Assembly: GCA_022059125.1 (NCBI GenBank)
Contig: JAEUWY010000004.1
Span: forward strand, 2,790,001-2,854,000
Source: Corynespora cassiicola
Lineage: Eukaryota > Ascomycota > Dothideomycetes > Pleosporales > Corynesporascaceae
DNA length: 64,000 bases
Direction: 5' to 3'
The stretch's first letter is position 1. Every line of letters starts with the position of its first letter. A program made the translations under genes and the position numbers. Below the pieces are notes generated by a model, which was not told the DNA's origin, ran no database searches, and saw only the letters and a program-made list of their open reading frames with translations. Positions 41,450-52,186 of this stretch are shown here, piece after piece.

Positions 41450-43055
41450 ATGCCCGCAGTCTCTGAAGACGGCTGTAATACCGACTACGGCACCATGGCC
41501 CCGACCTGGAACAGGATAAAAGGCTCCCGTCCGCACGAGTACAGCCGGCTGCCACTCAGCGAGAAGGACTCCGAGCCGCCCAATTCGAAATACCGCACCC
41601 ACCGGCGGCGAAATTGGCGCAGTCTAGCCCTTGCTCTCGGCGCTGCTGGTGCTCTTTTTGGCCTCTATGGGCTCGCCAGGTACCGTCCTCCCCCGCCTGG
41701 GCGCGGCTCTTTTGTGCGCTGTGCTGATGACCCCCAGCATCGCGGCTGCCCCTGCTCCTGCGAACAAGTCGTGCGACACCATCGACGAAGGCTACCGATG
41801 CAGCCCCGAAGTCACCCACTACTGGGGTCAATATGCTCTCTGGTTCTCTGTCCCCTCCGACGTCGACGTCGCCCCGCCCGACGGCTGCTCCGTGAGCTTC
41901 GCCTCCGTCCTTTCGCGCCATGGCGGCCGTGACCCCACTCTGGGGAAGTCAATGGCCTACGCCCTATTGATCGCACAGATTCAGAATACAAGCACCAGCT
42001 ATCCTGGCGAGTTTGCCTTTCTAAAGGACTACGAGTACTCGCTGGGCGCGGACCAGTTGACGGATGCCGGGAGACAGGAGATGGTCAACTCTGGTGCCCA
42101 CTTCTTCCGTCGATACTCCAAGCTCGTTACGGAAAAGCCGCCCTTTGTGCGCTCCTCTGGCCAGGCACGCGTAGTTGAGTCGGCCGAGAAGTGGCTCCAG
42201 GGCTTTGGCGAAGCCAGCAAACAAGCTCCTCTCACAATTGACGTCACCATCCCCGAAGGTGCAGGATCCAACAACACGCTGTCTCACGAGATCTGCACCA
42301 ACTTCGAAGATGGCCCCCTAGACAAGATTGGGAACAACGCTCAGGATATATGGGTAGCCAAGTTTGTGCCCCCCATCCAGGAGCGCATCAACTCGAAGTT
42401 GGGCACCAGCCTGAGTTCCACTTATATCATATACCTCATGGACATGTGCCCGTTCGATACCCTCGCTTCTCCCACCGCCGCAGTCTCACCATTTTGTCAC
42501 CTGTTCACAGTGGACGAGTGGCACCAGTACGACTACTACAACTCATTGGGCAAATATTACGGCTACGGCAACGGCAACCCTCTTGGCCCGACCCAAGGCG
42601 TTGGATATGTCAATGAGCTCCTGGCAAGACTGACAGAGACCCCAGTGCAGGACGACACCAATACCAACCGCACATTGGACTCTGACCCTGCCACCTTCCC
42701 ACTCAACCGCAAGGTCTATGCTGACTTCAGCCACGACAACGACATGAGCGGCATCTATGCGGCCCTCGGTCTCTACAATGCCACCAAGCCACTATCCAAT
42801 ACCACAATCGAAGGAACCGATGTGACAAATGGGTTTTCGGCCGCTTGGACTGTTCCATTTGCTGCCCGCATGTATGTCGAAAAGCTAACTTGTGGTGGCG
42901 AAAAAGATGAGTTTGTCCGTATTATTGTAAACGATCGGGTCATGCCACTTGAGTTCTGCGGCGCAGACAAGGATGGCAAATGTACTTTGACCAGATTTGT
43001 CAACAGCCAGAGTTTCTCAAGAAGTGGTGGACAATGGGATCAGTGTTTTTCATAG
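41450..43055 (+). CDS. Membrane-anchored histidine acid phosphatase (phytase-like)
   Basis: Two exons (41450-41679, 41738-43055) encode 515 residues. The protein begins with a charged cytosolic segment of about 60 residues ending in RTHRRRNWRS, then one hydrophobic helix (LALALGAAGALFGLYGLA), and then a luminal phosphatase domain, i.e. a signal-anchor (type II) layout instead of a cleaved signal peptide. Catalytic motifs are the histidine phosphatase loop SRHGGRDPT (RHGxRxP) and the downstream HD pair in DFSHDND. Conserved Cys residues and eight or so N-glycosylation sites (such as NNTL, NRTL, NATK, NTTI) suit secretion. It hydrolyses phosphomonoesters, perhaps phytate. A start at 41495 (MAPTWN) is an alternative. 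If intron 1 were retained, an internal ATG at 41631 would give a normal secretory-like leader. Confidence 0.88.
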
Positions 43056-44509
43056 ATGTATATCGGTATATACTTAGGGTAGGTGAGTAGATCAACCACA
43101 TGGGAACTGGTGGGGCCCAAAAGCTTAGAAATCCAAGGGAACCGACCTCAGGGTGTCTATCTACGCTTTGGGACTCTACCAGTCCCTGAGTGATATTACC
43201 TCTATTGAGCTTATTAGAACACAATATTTGCGCTTCCAAAAAGCCATTCGTGGCACAAATGATTACACAACAGGCCTTTGTGTAACCATATGTGCCATGA
43301 ACGGCTTCTCTGGCAGTGTCAATATTGTGTTTTAACCGAATTAATATGAACTTGGATGAGAGACTAAAAAAGCAAATGTGGCTTGCCATGAAGGTTCTAC
43401 TAGCATCCAATCCAATGCTAATTGCTCCAGATGCCTCTTTGAACATCAAAGACATCAACAAGCAGAAAAGCAAGGGGCAAACATTGGCTTATTCTAAGAC
43501 TCCCTCCCACTTTTGACATGAATAGAACACTTCATACACCAACATCGAACATACAAATATGCTACTCATCGTCATCTAATACGGCAGCTCATCACCTCTA
43601 TGGCCACCTCTCCACAATCCTTCTCCACAACACAGAGCACCTAAAAACTTGCCCTCCGCTTCACGCAGCAGATATGGAACTCCTACAGTCCTCCCCACGA
43701 ACTTACCCAGCAACAACCAAAACCCACCCTTCCCACAAAACAAACCCATTGCATGGTCCGGCTCTACAATTTCCACCCCGGCGGCCCTGCGCGCGCCCGC
43801 AGGGGAAAATTTGCGGATGTGATTACGTGGGAGAGGCCGTGCCTCCAGCCAACATGTAGCAACTGCCGGACACGGTGGTGGTGGGCGGTCCACGAGCCGA
43901 AGCCTTGGGACGAGGCTTCCGAGCTTAGGAATGCGCTAACCTTTCTACCCGAATTCAGTAGACCCCTTCAGAGACGAGGCAGTTCTGGGAGCAAGAGTAG
44001 CTTGAAGGGGGTAACGAAGCGACCATCATCTACGAAAGGATTGCATTCCGAACGTGGGTGTGCGGGAGTTGGTGCGGAGATAAAGAGTAGCAGGGTAATT
44101 GGGAGCAGAGCTAGGTTCAGGCATACGGTGAAGCTTGCGGTTAGAAGCAAAACTGGAAGACATAGGTTTCGGCAGATTGTAGATGCCCGTGACCTGTCTT
44201 AAGCTCCATCACTGAGGATTTCAATTACAGCAATGGGTTCAGTAAGAGCAAACGTGATGAAACACTGAGTTATTGGAGGTAAAAAATATTTTTGTGACCT
44301 TGTTGTCAATCGAGAAGTACTTTATATCCCTTTGCAGATACAAGCTCTTTAACCTAAGATAGTGCCTTCGACGGTGACTAGCCCTGAAGACGATGCGGGC
44401 CCGTGAGTTTTCGCTTGTGCGGGGTAACTCTTGACCATTAGAAAATTGACCATAGACGCTGCCAAAGGCTCTACCTCCCAGATATTATACATTCTTCTGG
44501 GTACCAGCC
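43056..44509. other. 1.45-kb gap with a hairpin
   Basis: No supported gene. Open frames on both strands lack protein character. A long inverted repeat sits at 43218-43331. Confidence 0.55.
43218..43331. repeat. 114-bp imperfect inverted repeat (hairpin)
   Basis: Inner arms 43243-43270 and 43278-43305 match at 24 of 28 positions as reverse complements, around a 7-bp loop (CAGGCCT). After a poorly matched stretch of about 14 nt with one gap, outer arms 43218-43228 and 43321-43331 match exactly over 11 bp (AACACAATATT). Most mismatches are transitions. It starts 163 bp beyond the acid phosphatase stop codon, so it may be in that gene's 3' UTR. Confidence 0.8.
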
Positions 44510-45652
44510 ATGGCCGCAGATTATACAAGGCTGCCGTCTTCTGACTCATCGGACCTTGTCCTTTCCCACCCGACGGCAAATGAATGCATCGCCATCTCAA
44601 CCTCCACCTCAGCATCATGGTCAGATGCCCTTCCACTTCCCGTCTTTCTTGAAGAGGCCTTGCACATGGCGGAGGCACCACTGGCTAGGGACGGCGGAAT
44701 GACGACCTGGATCCTCGTCGACAAGAACTTACCCCCAGACCACCGGCCGATCCTCGCATCGTGCGAGACTTTTCGTAAACGCTGCTTCAAGAGCGCCACC
44801 AAAGGGGAATCAGAAGAGGCAATCGTTCATGGGATTGCGAGTGTATTCTGTCGACCCGAGTGTCGAGGGCGGGGGTACCCAAAGCGCCTCTTGATGGAGT
44901 TAAAAGAGGTGTTAAAGACGTGGCAGGCTGGTGGAGCCAAAGTATTGGGGAGCATTCTATATTCGGATATTGGGAGAAAGTATTACGCAGATATGGGATG
45001 GCATCCTCATCCGAGGAACACGCATGCCGAGCTGCCAGCAATATCAGCAGCTTGGCCACCAGAGGTTAAAAAAATCACTAAAGAGGATCTCGATGGTCTA
45101 TGTGAAATAGACGAAAAGCTTTCAAGAAACAAAATTGCTTCAGAGGGTGAAGGAACGTCGCGAATGATCATAATCCCAGATGCGAAGCACATGGGTTGGC
45201 ATCATGCAAAGGAAGAGTTCGCATGCGGATATCTCTTCGGAAGGACGCCTGAAATTAAGGGAGCTATTATTGGATCGCCAGGAAAACGGATGTGGGCTGT
45301 TTGGACGCGAAGATACTACCGACATCCTGATATCTTGAGGTCATGTAGCACAGATTCAAATATGCTCTACCTCCTGCGGTTAGTTGTTGAGAATGATGGC
45401 TTAATCTCCAAGACAGATGAACAAAAGAGTTATCTGGAAGCTCTTCTGCAAGCCGCACAGTCCGAGGCTTTAGCTTGGAAACTGGACGGTGTTAGTGTTT
45501 GGAATCCCACCCCTTGGGTGCAAAGTACAATGACTGAGGTTGGTCTCCGATACGAAACGGTGGAAAGGCAGGAAGAAGCAGTCGCTAGTGCAATGTGGTA
45601 TCACGACCGAGACCTTCAGTGGATAGAGAACGAGTATTATGCTTGGTGTTAA
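44510..45652 (+). CDS. GNAT acetyltransferase, LYC1-like
   Basis: This intronless gene encodes 380 residues. The acetyl-CoA-binding motif A is IASVFCRPECRGRGYPKRLL (R/Q-x-x-G-x-G/A), followed by a GNAT-like YYADMGWHPHP turn. The long C-terminal domain (HMGWHHAKEEFACGYLFG, MWAVWTRRYY and the final ENEYYAWC) is the hallmark of the yeast LYC1 family, which N6-acetylates lysine during lysine degradation. No signal or membrane segment is seen, so it is cytosolic. No other lysine-catabolic gene is adjacent. Confidence 0.85.
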   Translation: MAADYTRLPSSDSSDLVLSHPTANECIAISTSTSASWSDALPLPVFLEEALHMAEAPLARDGGMTTWILVDKNLPPDHRPILASCETFRKRCFKSATKGESEEAIVHGIASVFCRPECRGRGYPKRLLMELKEVLKTWQAGGAKVLGSILYSDIGRKYYADMGWHPHPRNTHAELPAISAAWPPEVKKITKEDLDGLCEIDEKLSRNKIASEGEGTSRMIIIPDAKHMGWHHAKEEFACGYLFGRTPEIKGAIIGSPGKRMWAVWTRRYYRHPDILRSCSTDSNMLYLLRLVVENDGLISKTDEQKSYLEALLQAAQSEALAWKLDGVSVWNPTPWVQSTMTEVGLRYETVERQEEAVASAMWYHDRDLQWIENEYYAWC

Positions 45653-46319
45653 GCTGTGAACAGCTGTAGCCAGATACCATAGATAACATACAAGTATTTG
45701 TTACTGTTTCTCTCCACTGTTGATGACAATTGTTTAGTCCCGGCTGGGAAACCCGAAAAAGGGACTCCAGACGTTTCAAATACAAGTTTTGGTATATACT
45801 TGTAGGATTGGAAATTGACGATAAGAATAGTATTATCCAATCCTTGTGATGCGAAGTATCTTATACTATATCTCCAACCATATGATCGCCAAGTAATAAG
45901 CCCTATAGCTAGCGATGGATAGGTTGTTTGTCACACATTAGAGCGGATAAGCCATGTGTCTTTGCATAATCCCCCACTCAGCGCTCTCGAGCTTGGCTGT
46001 GCACTCCGTAACTTTTGATAAAAGCGTACATGCACAAGCTTGGGGAATGGAAAGAATGGCTGAGTGTAGGGTTCGATCACCCTTGAGCCGGTGGACCTGA
46101 TCCGGCACCTTTGCGCAAGCCTTCCAGTTTGTAGCAAAGAACTAGGCTGTTTCCAACGGCAAGCCGGCGTTGGGCCGCAGTGCACCAGACATTTGAATGT
46201 TTAGCGGGATACAAAAGCTAGTGATGCGTTTTCAAACCCAAGCGCTGAGCCTATCGCGGCACATGCAAGACCCGCCGCTGCAAAGATCGGAGTCAAATGC
46301 GACGGTCTAATACGGGCAA
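45653..46319. other. Convergent 3' region
   Basis: No gene is seen between the LYC1-like and Trm61 genes. Confidence 0.55.
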
Positions 46320-47906
46320 TCAGCCCCATTTCTTCCGTGCCTTCTCTTCATCTTCCTTGGTCCACGCTCGCGGCAAAACGGCAAAGACGAGGTAAGACGT
46401 ATGAGTCTTGAGTTCAGGCTCCGTCCTATGAACCAGGCGACCTTCCTTGAACAATTCCCTTTTTTCCAGATCCCTTTTAGCGCGCTCGAGACGATCCTGC
46501 TTGGACGGGGGAAGGCTTTCCAATTTCCCAGCCTTTCCATCTTCCTTAATCTTGACCGCTTTCTCGCCTCGCTTCCTTGCCTCAGCTTTGCGCATAATCT
46601 CCTCTTGCTTTTCCTTCTGCAGTCCGTGAAAGACCTTAGCACGTCCTTCAACATCGCGGAGACGTTGAACTGCTTCTTGGACAGTGGCAGGGCTAGGGTT
46701 TGCGCCACGAAGTCCCTCTTCTTGCAAGCCAACGCGCTCCCGTTTCACCTCCAGACGCTTGGCCATGATTTCCACCATGCCGATTTCCAGCCACCCCAAC
46801 GATCGCATAGCGGATACAGTCTTTGTGACTTGCTCGATACAAGGTGAGAATGTGCAAATGCGAATAGCGGAGTTGGGGTTCAGTGGCGAACGGAATGGCG
46901 CATCAGATGGCTGTGGGGTAGCCGGTGCGTTTTCGGCGGACGCAGGATCGGATACGGACTGGAAAACCGCGGAAGACAGACGAGAGCGCGTCAGGTGTTT
47001 GAGAGCTTGCCAGGGGGCAGGTAGATCGAGGAAAATAGCGTCGGCGTTGGGTTCGTCCTCGCCATCCAAGCAAAAACCATCTTGGTAGACGTCGCGATTT
47101 GTGACAGTGACGAGAGAGTCTAGCCCATGCTCTTTGAGCTCTGTCTTGAGCTGTTCTGCCCTTGGCGCATGATACTCGAAGCTGTATACCTGACCGTGCC
47201 TCTTTCTCTTGCGCATCTCACCCGTTTCTGCGTCGTGACACTCGGTGCCATTTGTCGCATTCTCCTCCCCAGGGTATCCATTAAAGATCGCCCTCACGGC
47301 AGCATGCGTAAAACTGCCACTTCCAGCACCAGCTTCAATGATGCGATCACCGGGCCGAACCCGTAGCCTTTGTAATATGTAGCTGTAGTCGGGCGTGTAT
47401 ACGACCTGCGTCCGGTGAGGCAGGCAAAGCGTCCAAGTCTCGGGTGTCGGAGGTACAAGATGCACGAAACCACTACTTGCTGTCGCTGCCTTTACTACGT
47501 TTTTCCTGGTGTCATCCGTATCTGCTCCAGTCGTAGCCTCGCCCTCGTCCTCGGCGCCTCTCTTGCGCTTCTTGTTTTTCGCGCCCCGAGACCCAGTATC
47601 GACCACTGACGCGAGGATCTGAGTTCCCCAGGGCTTATTTATGATGGTACTGTGCGGAAAAGACCCAAATCGCGTGTTTTCGACCTTGCCTTCTGCATAA
47701 TCCGAATCGGCGGAAGCTGAGAGGACGGCAGGAATCAGGTGGTCGCGTCGCAGCTGCAATATGCCTAAGCTGTCGGAGGCTGCATAGGGCCCGGGGTCGA
47801 GAAATGGCGACCTATTCACCGGTGAGGGGCTCATGGAAGCGTGTATTAGAGCTCGAGTGGCGTGGGGCGCGTAGTAGGTCGACCGCGGTCGTGATGAAGA
47901 GCTCAT
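46320..47906 (-). CDS. TRM61: tRNA (adenine-58-N1)-methyltransferase catalytic subunit Trm61
   Basis: This intronless gene encodes 528 residues from the ATG at 47906 ([12 protein letters not shown]); a later ATG at 47834 is possible. Trm61 works with Trm6 in the nucleus to methylate A58 of tRNAs, including initiator tRNA. Evidence: [28 protein letters not shown] at the N terminus, the SAM-binding loop [28 protein letters not shown], the catalytic-site segment [10 protein letters not shown], and [18 protein letters not shown]. Relative to yeast the protein carries a basic insert ([12 protein letters not shown], a likely nuclear signal) and a long Lys/Glu-rich C-terminal helix region. It shares a 212-bp divergent promoter with the CysRS gene, so two tRNA-function genes may be co-expressed. 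Confidence 0.93.
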   Translation of the reverse strand: MSSSSRPRSTYYAPHATRALIHASMSPSPVNRSPFLDPGPYAASDSLGILQLRRDHLIPAVLSASADSDYAEGKVENTRFGSFPHSTIINKPWGTQILASVVDTGSRGAKNKKRKRGAEDEGEATTGADTDDTRKNVVKAATASSGFVHLVPPTPETWTLCLPHRTQVVYTPDYSYILQRLRVRPGDRIIEAGAGSGSFTHAAVRAIFNGYPGEENATNGTECHDAETGEMRKRKRHGQVYSFEYHAPRAEQLKTELKEHGLDSLVTVTNRDVYQDGFCLDGEDEPNADAIFLDLPAPWQALKHLTRSRLSSAVFQSVSDPASAENAPATPQPSDAPFRSPLNPNSAIRICTFSPCIEQVTKTVSAMRSLGWLEIGMVEIMAKRLEVKRERVGLQEEGLRGANPSPATVQEAVQRLRDVEGRAKVFHGLQKEKQEEIMRKAEARKRGEKAVKIKEDGKAGKLESLPPSKQDRLERAKRDLEKRELFKEGRLVHRTEPELKTHTSYLVFAVLPRAWTKEDEEKARKKWG

Positions 47907-48118
47907 GGAAATTTTTGGCGGGGAGGCTCCAATTGGCGGGGACACGCCAAGACTTCCGCCGGGCAGGGGTCGAATTCCGCAATCAACGTGACACGACACT
48001 CTCAACTCTACTGAGTCACATTACCTTTGCTTCGAGCTCTTTTCGCCCTCTTCTCAGATACCCCTCCTTTTTTTCTTTTAGGTCGCTCTTTGCTCGGTCC
48101 GGTTTAGCCATCGGCTTG

Positions 48119-50743
48119 ATGGTATTCCGTTTCCATCCCCTGTCACGCCAAACATTTGCCTCTGCAACCACCCCGCTCTTACAGCTGCGAAACACTGTTC
48201 GCAATACTCGACTACGGCCGTTTTTGATAGCCACCATGGCTACCCCAGCCCGCACTCAGCCACCGTGGAAGGAGCCACAGTCTTCGGCCCCCTCCAAACT
48301 CAAGGTCTACAACTCCTTGACCCGTTCCAAAAACGCCTTTGTCCCGGTGGATCCTGAGGGCAAGGTGGTCAAATGGTATAGCTGCGGCCCCACCGTCTAT
48401 GATGACGCCCATCTGGGACACGCTCGCAATTATGTGACGATAGATATTCTGTAGGCCTGCCAATCTTTTACACTAGATCCATACATTGACCATTTGGCAG
48501 CCGGAGAGTCCTGTCAGGCTACTTTGGATACAATCTCAAGTTTGTGCAGAACATCACAGACGTAGACGACAAGATCATTCTGCGGGGGCGTCAGCAGCAT
48601 CTTCTGGCAGACTTTAAGCAGAAGAACCCAGCCGTAACTGAAGAAGTGATTGCTGCGACCACCAAAGCTTTCGACGCATACGTGAAGAAGAACTTGCCCC
48701 TTCTGAACCCTGAGTTGAAGCCAGAGGACTTTAGCAAGGAGTCGACGGAAAAATACGCCTCTGTGATTGCCGGAAAATCATTAGACGGCACTGGTGCCCC
48801 TGGCGACAAGGAGGCAAAAATCAAGATGCACCTGAAGACTGCCGGCACTGCAGCGACCGCACTATTGTCTCCCTCAAAATCGACTACCCAGGATGCCGAG
48901 GGATTTTATGCTGGCGCCGAAGATGTTCTCCTTCCCTACCTGGACTCTCTCTACGGCTCCACCATTGACGCAGGCGACCACACAGTCTTCACGAAGCTCA
49001 CTCAGAAATACGAGGCCCGCTTCAACGAGGATATGAAGAATCTCAATGTCCTTGAGCCCGACTACGTCACGCGTGTCACCGAGTACGGCGATCAGATCGT
49101 GACGTTCGTTGAGAAGATTGTGGCAAACGGCTTTGCTTACAAGACTTCTGATGGCTCTGTCTACTTCGACATTGATTCGTTTGAGAAGGTACCAGGAAAC
49201 CACTATGCTCGACTGGAGCCTTGGAACCGTAACGACAAGGACCTTCAAGCTGATGGAGAGGGAGCGTTGACCAAGAAATCCTCTGAGAAGAGGAGCGATG
49301 CCGACTTTGCACTGTGGAAGTCAAGTAAGCCTGGCGAGCCGGCATGGAACTCCCCATGGGGTCCTGGTCGCCCGGGATGGCACATTGAGTGCTCCGTCAT
49401 GGCCAGTGATGTCTTGGGAGAGCAGATGGATATTCACTCCGGTGGTATCGATCTCTGCTTCCCTCATCACGACAACGAACTCGCCCAGAGCGAGGCCCAC
49501 TGGTCGCACAAGGAGGGCGGTCACCAATGGGTCAACTATTTCCTTCACATGGGTCATTTATCCATTTCGGGTTCGAAGATGTCGAAATCGCTCAAGAACT
49601 TTACCACCATTAGGGAGGCATTGAGCCGTGGCGACTGGACAGCGCGCAGTCTGCGTATAATTTTCCTGCTTGGTGGATGGCATGACGGTATCGAGATTAC
49701 CGATGACATGAGGAAGGCTGGCGCATCGTTTGAGGGATATGTGACCAACTTTTTGTAAGTGATGCCTTCCGTATTGCGCGTTATATTCGCTGATCCTCCG
49801 CAGCTACAAGATTCGAGACCTCGAGGTACACCCGACCGTGAATGCTACGGGCGCCGAAGACGAGAAGATCAAGAAGGCCTTTGAAGCGGCCAAGGAGAAG
49901 CTTCACAATGCCCTGTCTGACTCTTTCGACACGCCAGCGGCCATGCGTGCGGTTTCTGGTTTGATCACCGACTACAATTCTGCAGACAAGGCAGGCCTCT
50001 CCGACGAGGTATCGTTCGAGATTGCCCGATGGATCACAAGGATTGTTCGCATTTTTGGCCTTGACGGCTCCGCTGACCCCAACGACGGCACCATTGGCTG
50101 GTCGGGCATCGACATCCCAGCTGAAGCGAAGGAATTCGTTTATGCTGCATCAAGGGAGCGTGATGAGATTCGCAAGCACGCTATCGCAGGCGACCTCTCG
50201 GGCGAACTCCTCACATCTATCCTCGCCAAGGACAAGCCCTCGCGACAGCAGCCCGCTGCCTCCATCCCCTACGCCGAAGCTCTCTCGACGTTCCAGGATA
50301 ACGTCAAGGAGCTTGCAGAGAAGAAGGCGCCCGCGAAGGACTTCCTTGCCCTCTGCGACCGCCTGCGTGATCTCGACCTGTGGGATCTCGGCATCTACCT
50401 CGAGGACCGTGAGAATGCACCAGCGATGGTGCGTCCCGTCGACGCCGAGCTGCGCGCAGCGAGGGAGCAGAAGGAGGCCATTGCCCGCCAGAAGCTCGAG
50501 GCGAAGCAGAAGCGCGAGCGCGAGGAGGCGGAGAAGAAGGCCAAGCTTGCCGAGCAGGCAAAGATTAGCCACAAGGACATGTACAGGACTGAAGAGTACA
50601 GCGCGTGGGATGAGGATGGTCTCCCGACGAAGGACAAGGAGGGTGCGGATGTTCCCAAGAGCAAGACCAAGAAGCTCAAGAAGGAGTGGGAGAAGCAGAA
50701 GAAGCTTCATGAGGAGTACTTGAAGGGTGTTGGGTCGGCGTGA
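48119..50743 (+). CDS. Cysteinyl-tRNA synthetase with dual starts
   Basis: Three exons (48119-48450, 48501-49754, 49804-50743) encode 841 residues. This is a class I synthetase charging tRNA-Cys. The HIGH motif is [16 protein letters not shown], and the zinc site uses the Cys of CGPTV plus [10 protein letters not shown] and CFPHHDNE. The KMSKS loop is [11 protein letters not shown]. The large insert after the HIGH region and the Lys/Glu-rich C-terminal extension ([20 protein letters not shown]) are typical of eukaryotic enzymes. The first ATG (48119) adds 39 residues rich in Arg, Ser and Thr with no acidic residue, a likely mitochondrial presequence. The second in-frame ATG (48236) has a GCCACCATGG context and would give the 802-residue cytosolic form. 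Confidence 0.95.
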
Positions 50744-51110
50744 GCAAGGGAAAAGTTGGGTCTTGTTTGCATTAGCGTAGGATAGAGAGCACCATGTGCT
50801 GGGAATCTCAACTTGATTGTTCCGTTTCATGCAAGGCATATGATTACTGGTGAAGATATATACAGGGCGTTCCCGTCTTCGAGATGATGGTCCAGACATT
50901 CACTCTCACAAGAAAGATTCGGCCCATGTTTATACGGGCAAAGTCTCGGAAATTCCGTGAAACTAAAGTCAATGGCGAGTTGACCAAAATCATTTGTTTG
51001 GGCATTTCAGGACCTTTTCCGATCCGTGAACTGTACTGAAACTCACATCTACTCTCCTACAAGCTCGATATCCTTTTTTCCACCTCCCCCACATCTCTTT
51101 GCCCTCCAAG
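50744..51110. other. Convergent 3' region
   Basis: A 367-bp gap with no gene. Confidence 0.55.
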
Positions 51111-51688
51111 TCAGTTCTTCTCTCCCTGAATCGTAGCCACCACCTTCCTCGAATGCTTATACGCCCTAAACTCCAAGTACCAAATCCCCTGCCACGTCCC
51201 CGTATTCAGCCTGCCGTTCGTAATCGGAATCGTAACGCTCGCGCCAATCAACGCGCTCTTGACATGTGCCTACACGCTCCCGTTAGCTCCCGCAGCCTCT
51301 CTTTCGGCCCCCAAAGATACCGCAACATACCGGCATATCGTCAGGCCCCTCGGCATCGTGCCGATACAACCCTCCCTTCTTGTCCTCGGGCACAACGCGA
51401 TCCAACGCATCGCTCATATCAGCCCGCACATCCTCATCCCAATTCTCATTCAAGCTCAGCGCACACGACGTGTGCTGGATGAACAAGTTCAAAAGCCCAG
51501 TCTTGTACTCCTTGATCTCGGGCAGTTCGCGGACGACGGTGTCGGTGATGAGGTAGGAGCCGCGCGAGCGGGCGGGGAGCGTGAACTGCTTCTGAGACCT
51601 GCATGCGTGGGGGTTGGGGTCAGTCCAATTGCGTCTTCTGAAAGATGTCATGGAAGGCAAAGGGTGTGGGAAGGGTTTACCAGGACAT
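51111..51688 (-). CDS. YjbQ/UPF0047 family protein
   Basis: The core model has three exons: 51688-51681 (only 8 bp, ATG TCC TG), 51598-51331 and 51269-51111, giving 144 residues, the usual family size. The join across the first intron makes [21 protein letters not shown], the standard UPF0047 start, which strongly supports the tiny exon. Other signatures are [33 protein letters not shown] and [15 protein letters not shown] at the C terminus. Bacterial members have weak thiamine-phosphate-synthase-like activity; the eukaryotic role is unknown. The reading frame is also open upstream without a stop to an ATG at 52030, which would add a 114-residue N terminus with a membrane helix (reported as a finding). 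Confidence 0.9.
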
Positions 51689-52030
51689 GGTGGAGGGTGC
51701 TGTGCAAATGTTTGGGGATTTGCAGACCACGCTGGTGGGGGTGCGGGGTGGGAGAGGGGGGAAGAGGTAGTTGTAGGGTGCCCAGATGAGGCCGATGAAG
51801 AGGCTCGGAAATAAGGCGAGTAAAAAGGCACAGCAAATGACGAAGAAGGTCAGCGGGGAGAGAGCACCGTTGTTGTTTGGTCGTGGCATGAGCTCGAGAG
51901 AAAGTTGAAGTTGGGCCTGTATGGGGTTGACGTCAGGGGTGGTAAGGCTTAGCGAGGGCAGGATTTGGCGAGGTGGATTATCGCGGAAGTAGCTATTGGT
52001 GGAGAGCTGCGGCGTTAATTGTACAGCCAT
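51689..52030 (-). other. In-frame N-terminal extension of UPF0047, or separate small membrane protein
   Basis: From the ATG at 52030 the frame is open straight into the UPF0047 start codon at 51688. The 114 codons include a strong hydrophobic segment (LTFFVICCAFLLALFPSLFIGLIW). If translation starts at 52030 the UPF0047 protein becomes 258 residues and membrane-tethered; if the UPF0047 intron is retained, a separate 117-residue protein ends just after the same codons. Neither is proven. Confidence 0.4.
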
Positions 52031-52186
52031 TATAGCTCTACAAGTCTACATAAATGCATTTTGGCTAAGACTGGGAGCAGGTCGAGTTGTGAATTAGTGC
52101 TAGAGAAGTATTTGGTGCCTGTGAAAACCTTTGCTTGATTGCATGCTACTACATATATACAGGTATCTGATCCCACACTTACACAT

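Noticed and set aside
43000..43473. 157-codon minus-strand frame
   Set aside because: It runs through the hairpin and the 3' end of the phosphatase; its apparent internal similarity comes from the inverted repeat.
43753..44202. 149-codon plus-strand frame and a hydrophobic minus-strand frame at 43968-44150
   Set aside because: No family resemblance, poor start contexts (the minus-strand one begins with TTG), and no splice structure that improves either.
46060..46090. GGGTTCGATCACCC resembling a tRNA T arm
   Set aside because: The loop is out of register with the T-loop consensus and there is no matching acceptor or anticodon arm around it.
50022..50723. 233-codon plus-strand frame overlapping CysRS
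   Set aside because: Arg/Ser-rich alternative frame inside the CysRS third exon, which continues the synthetase sequence.
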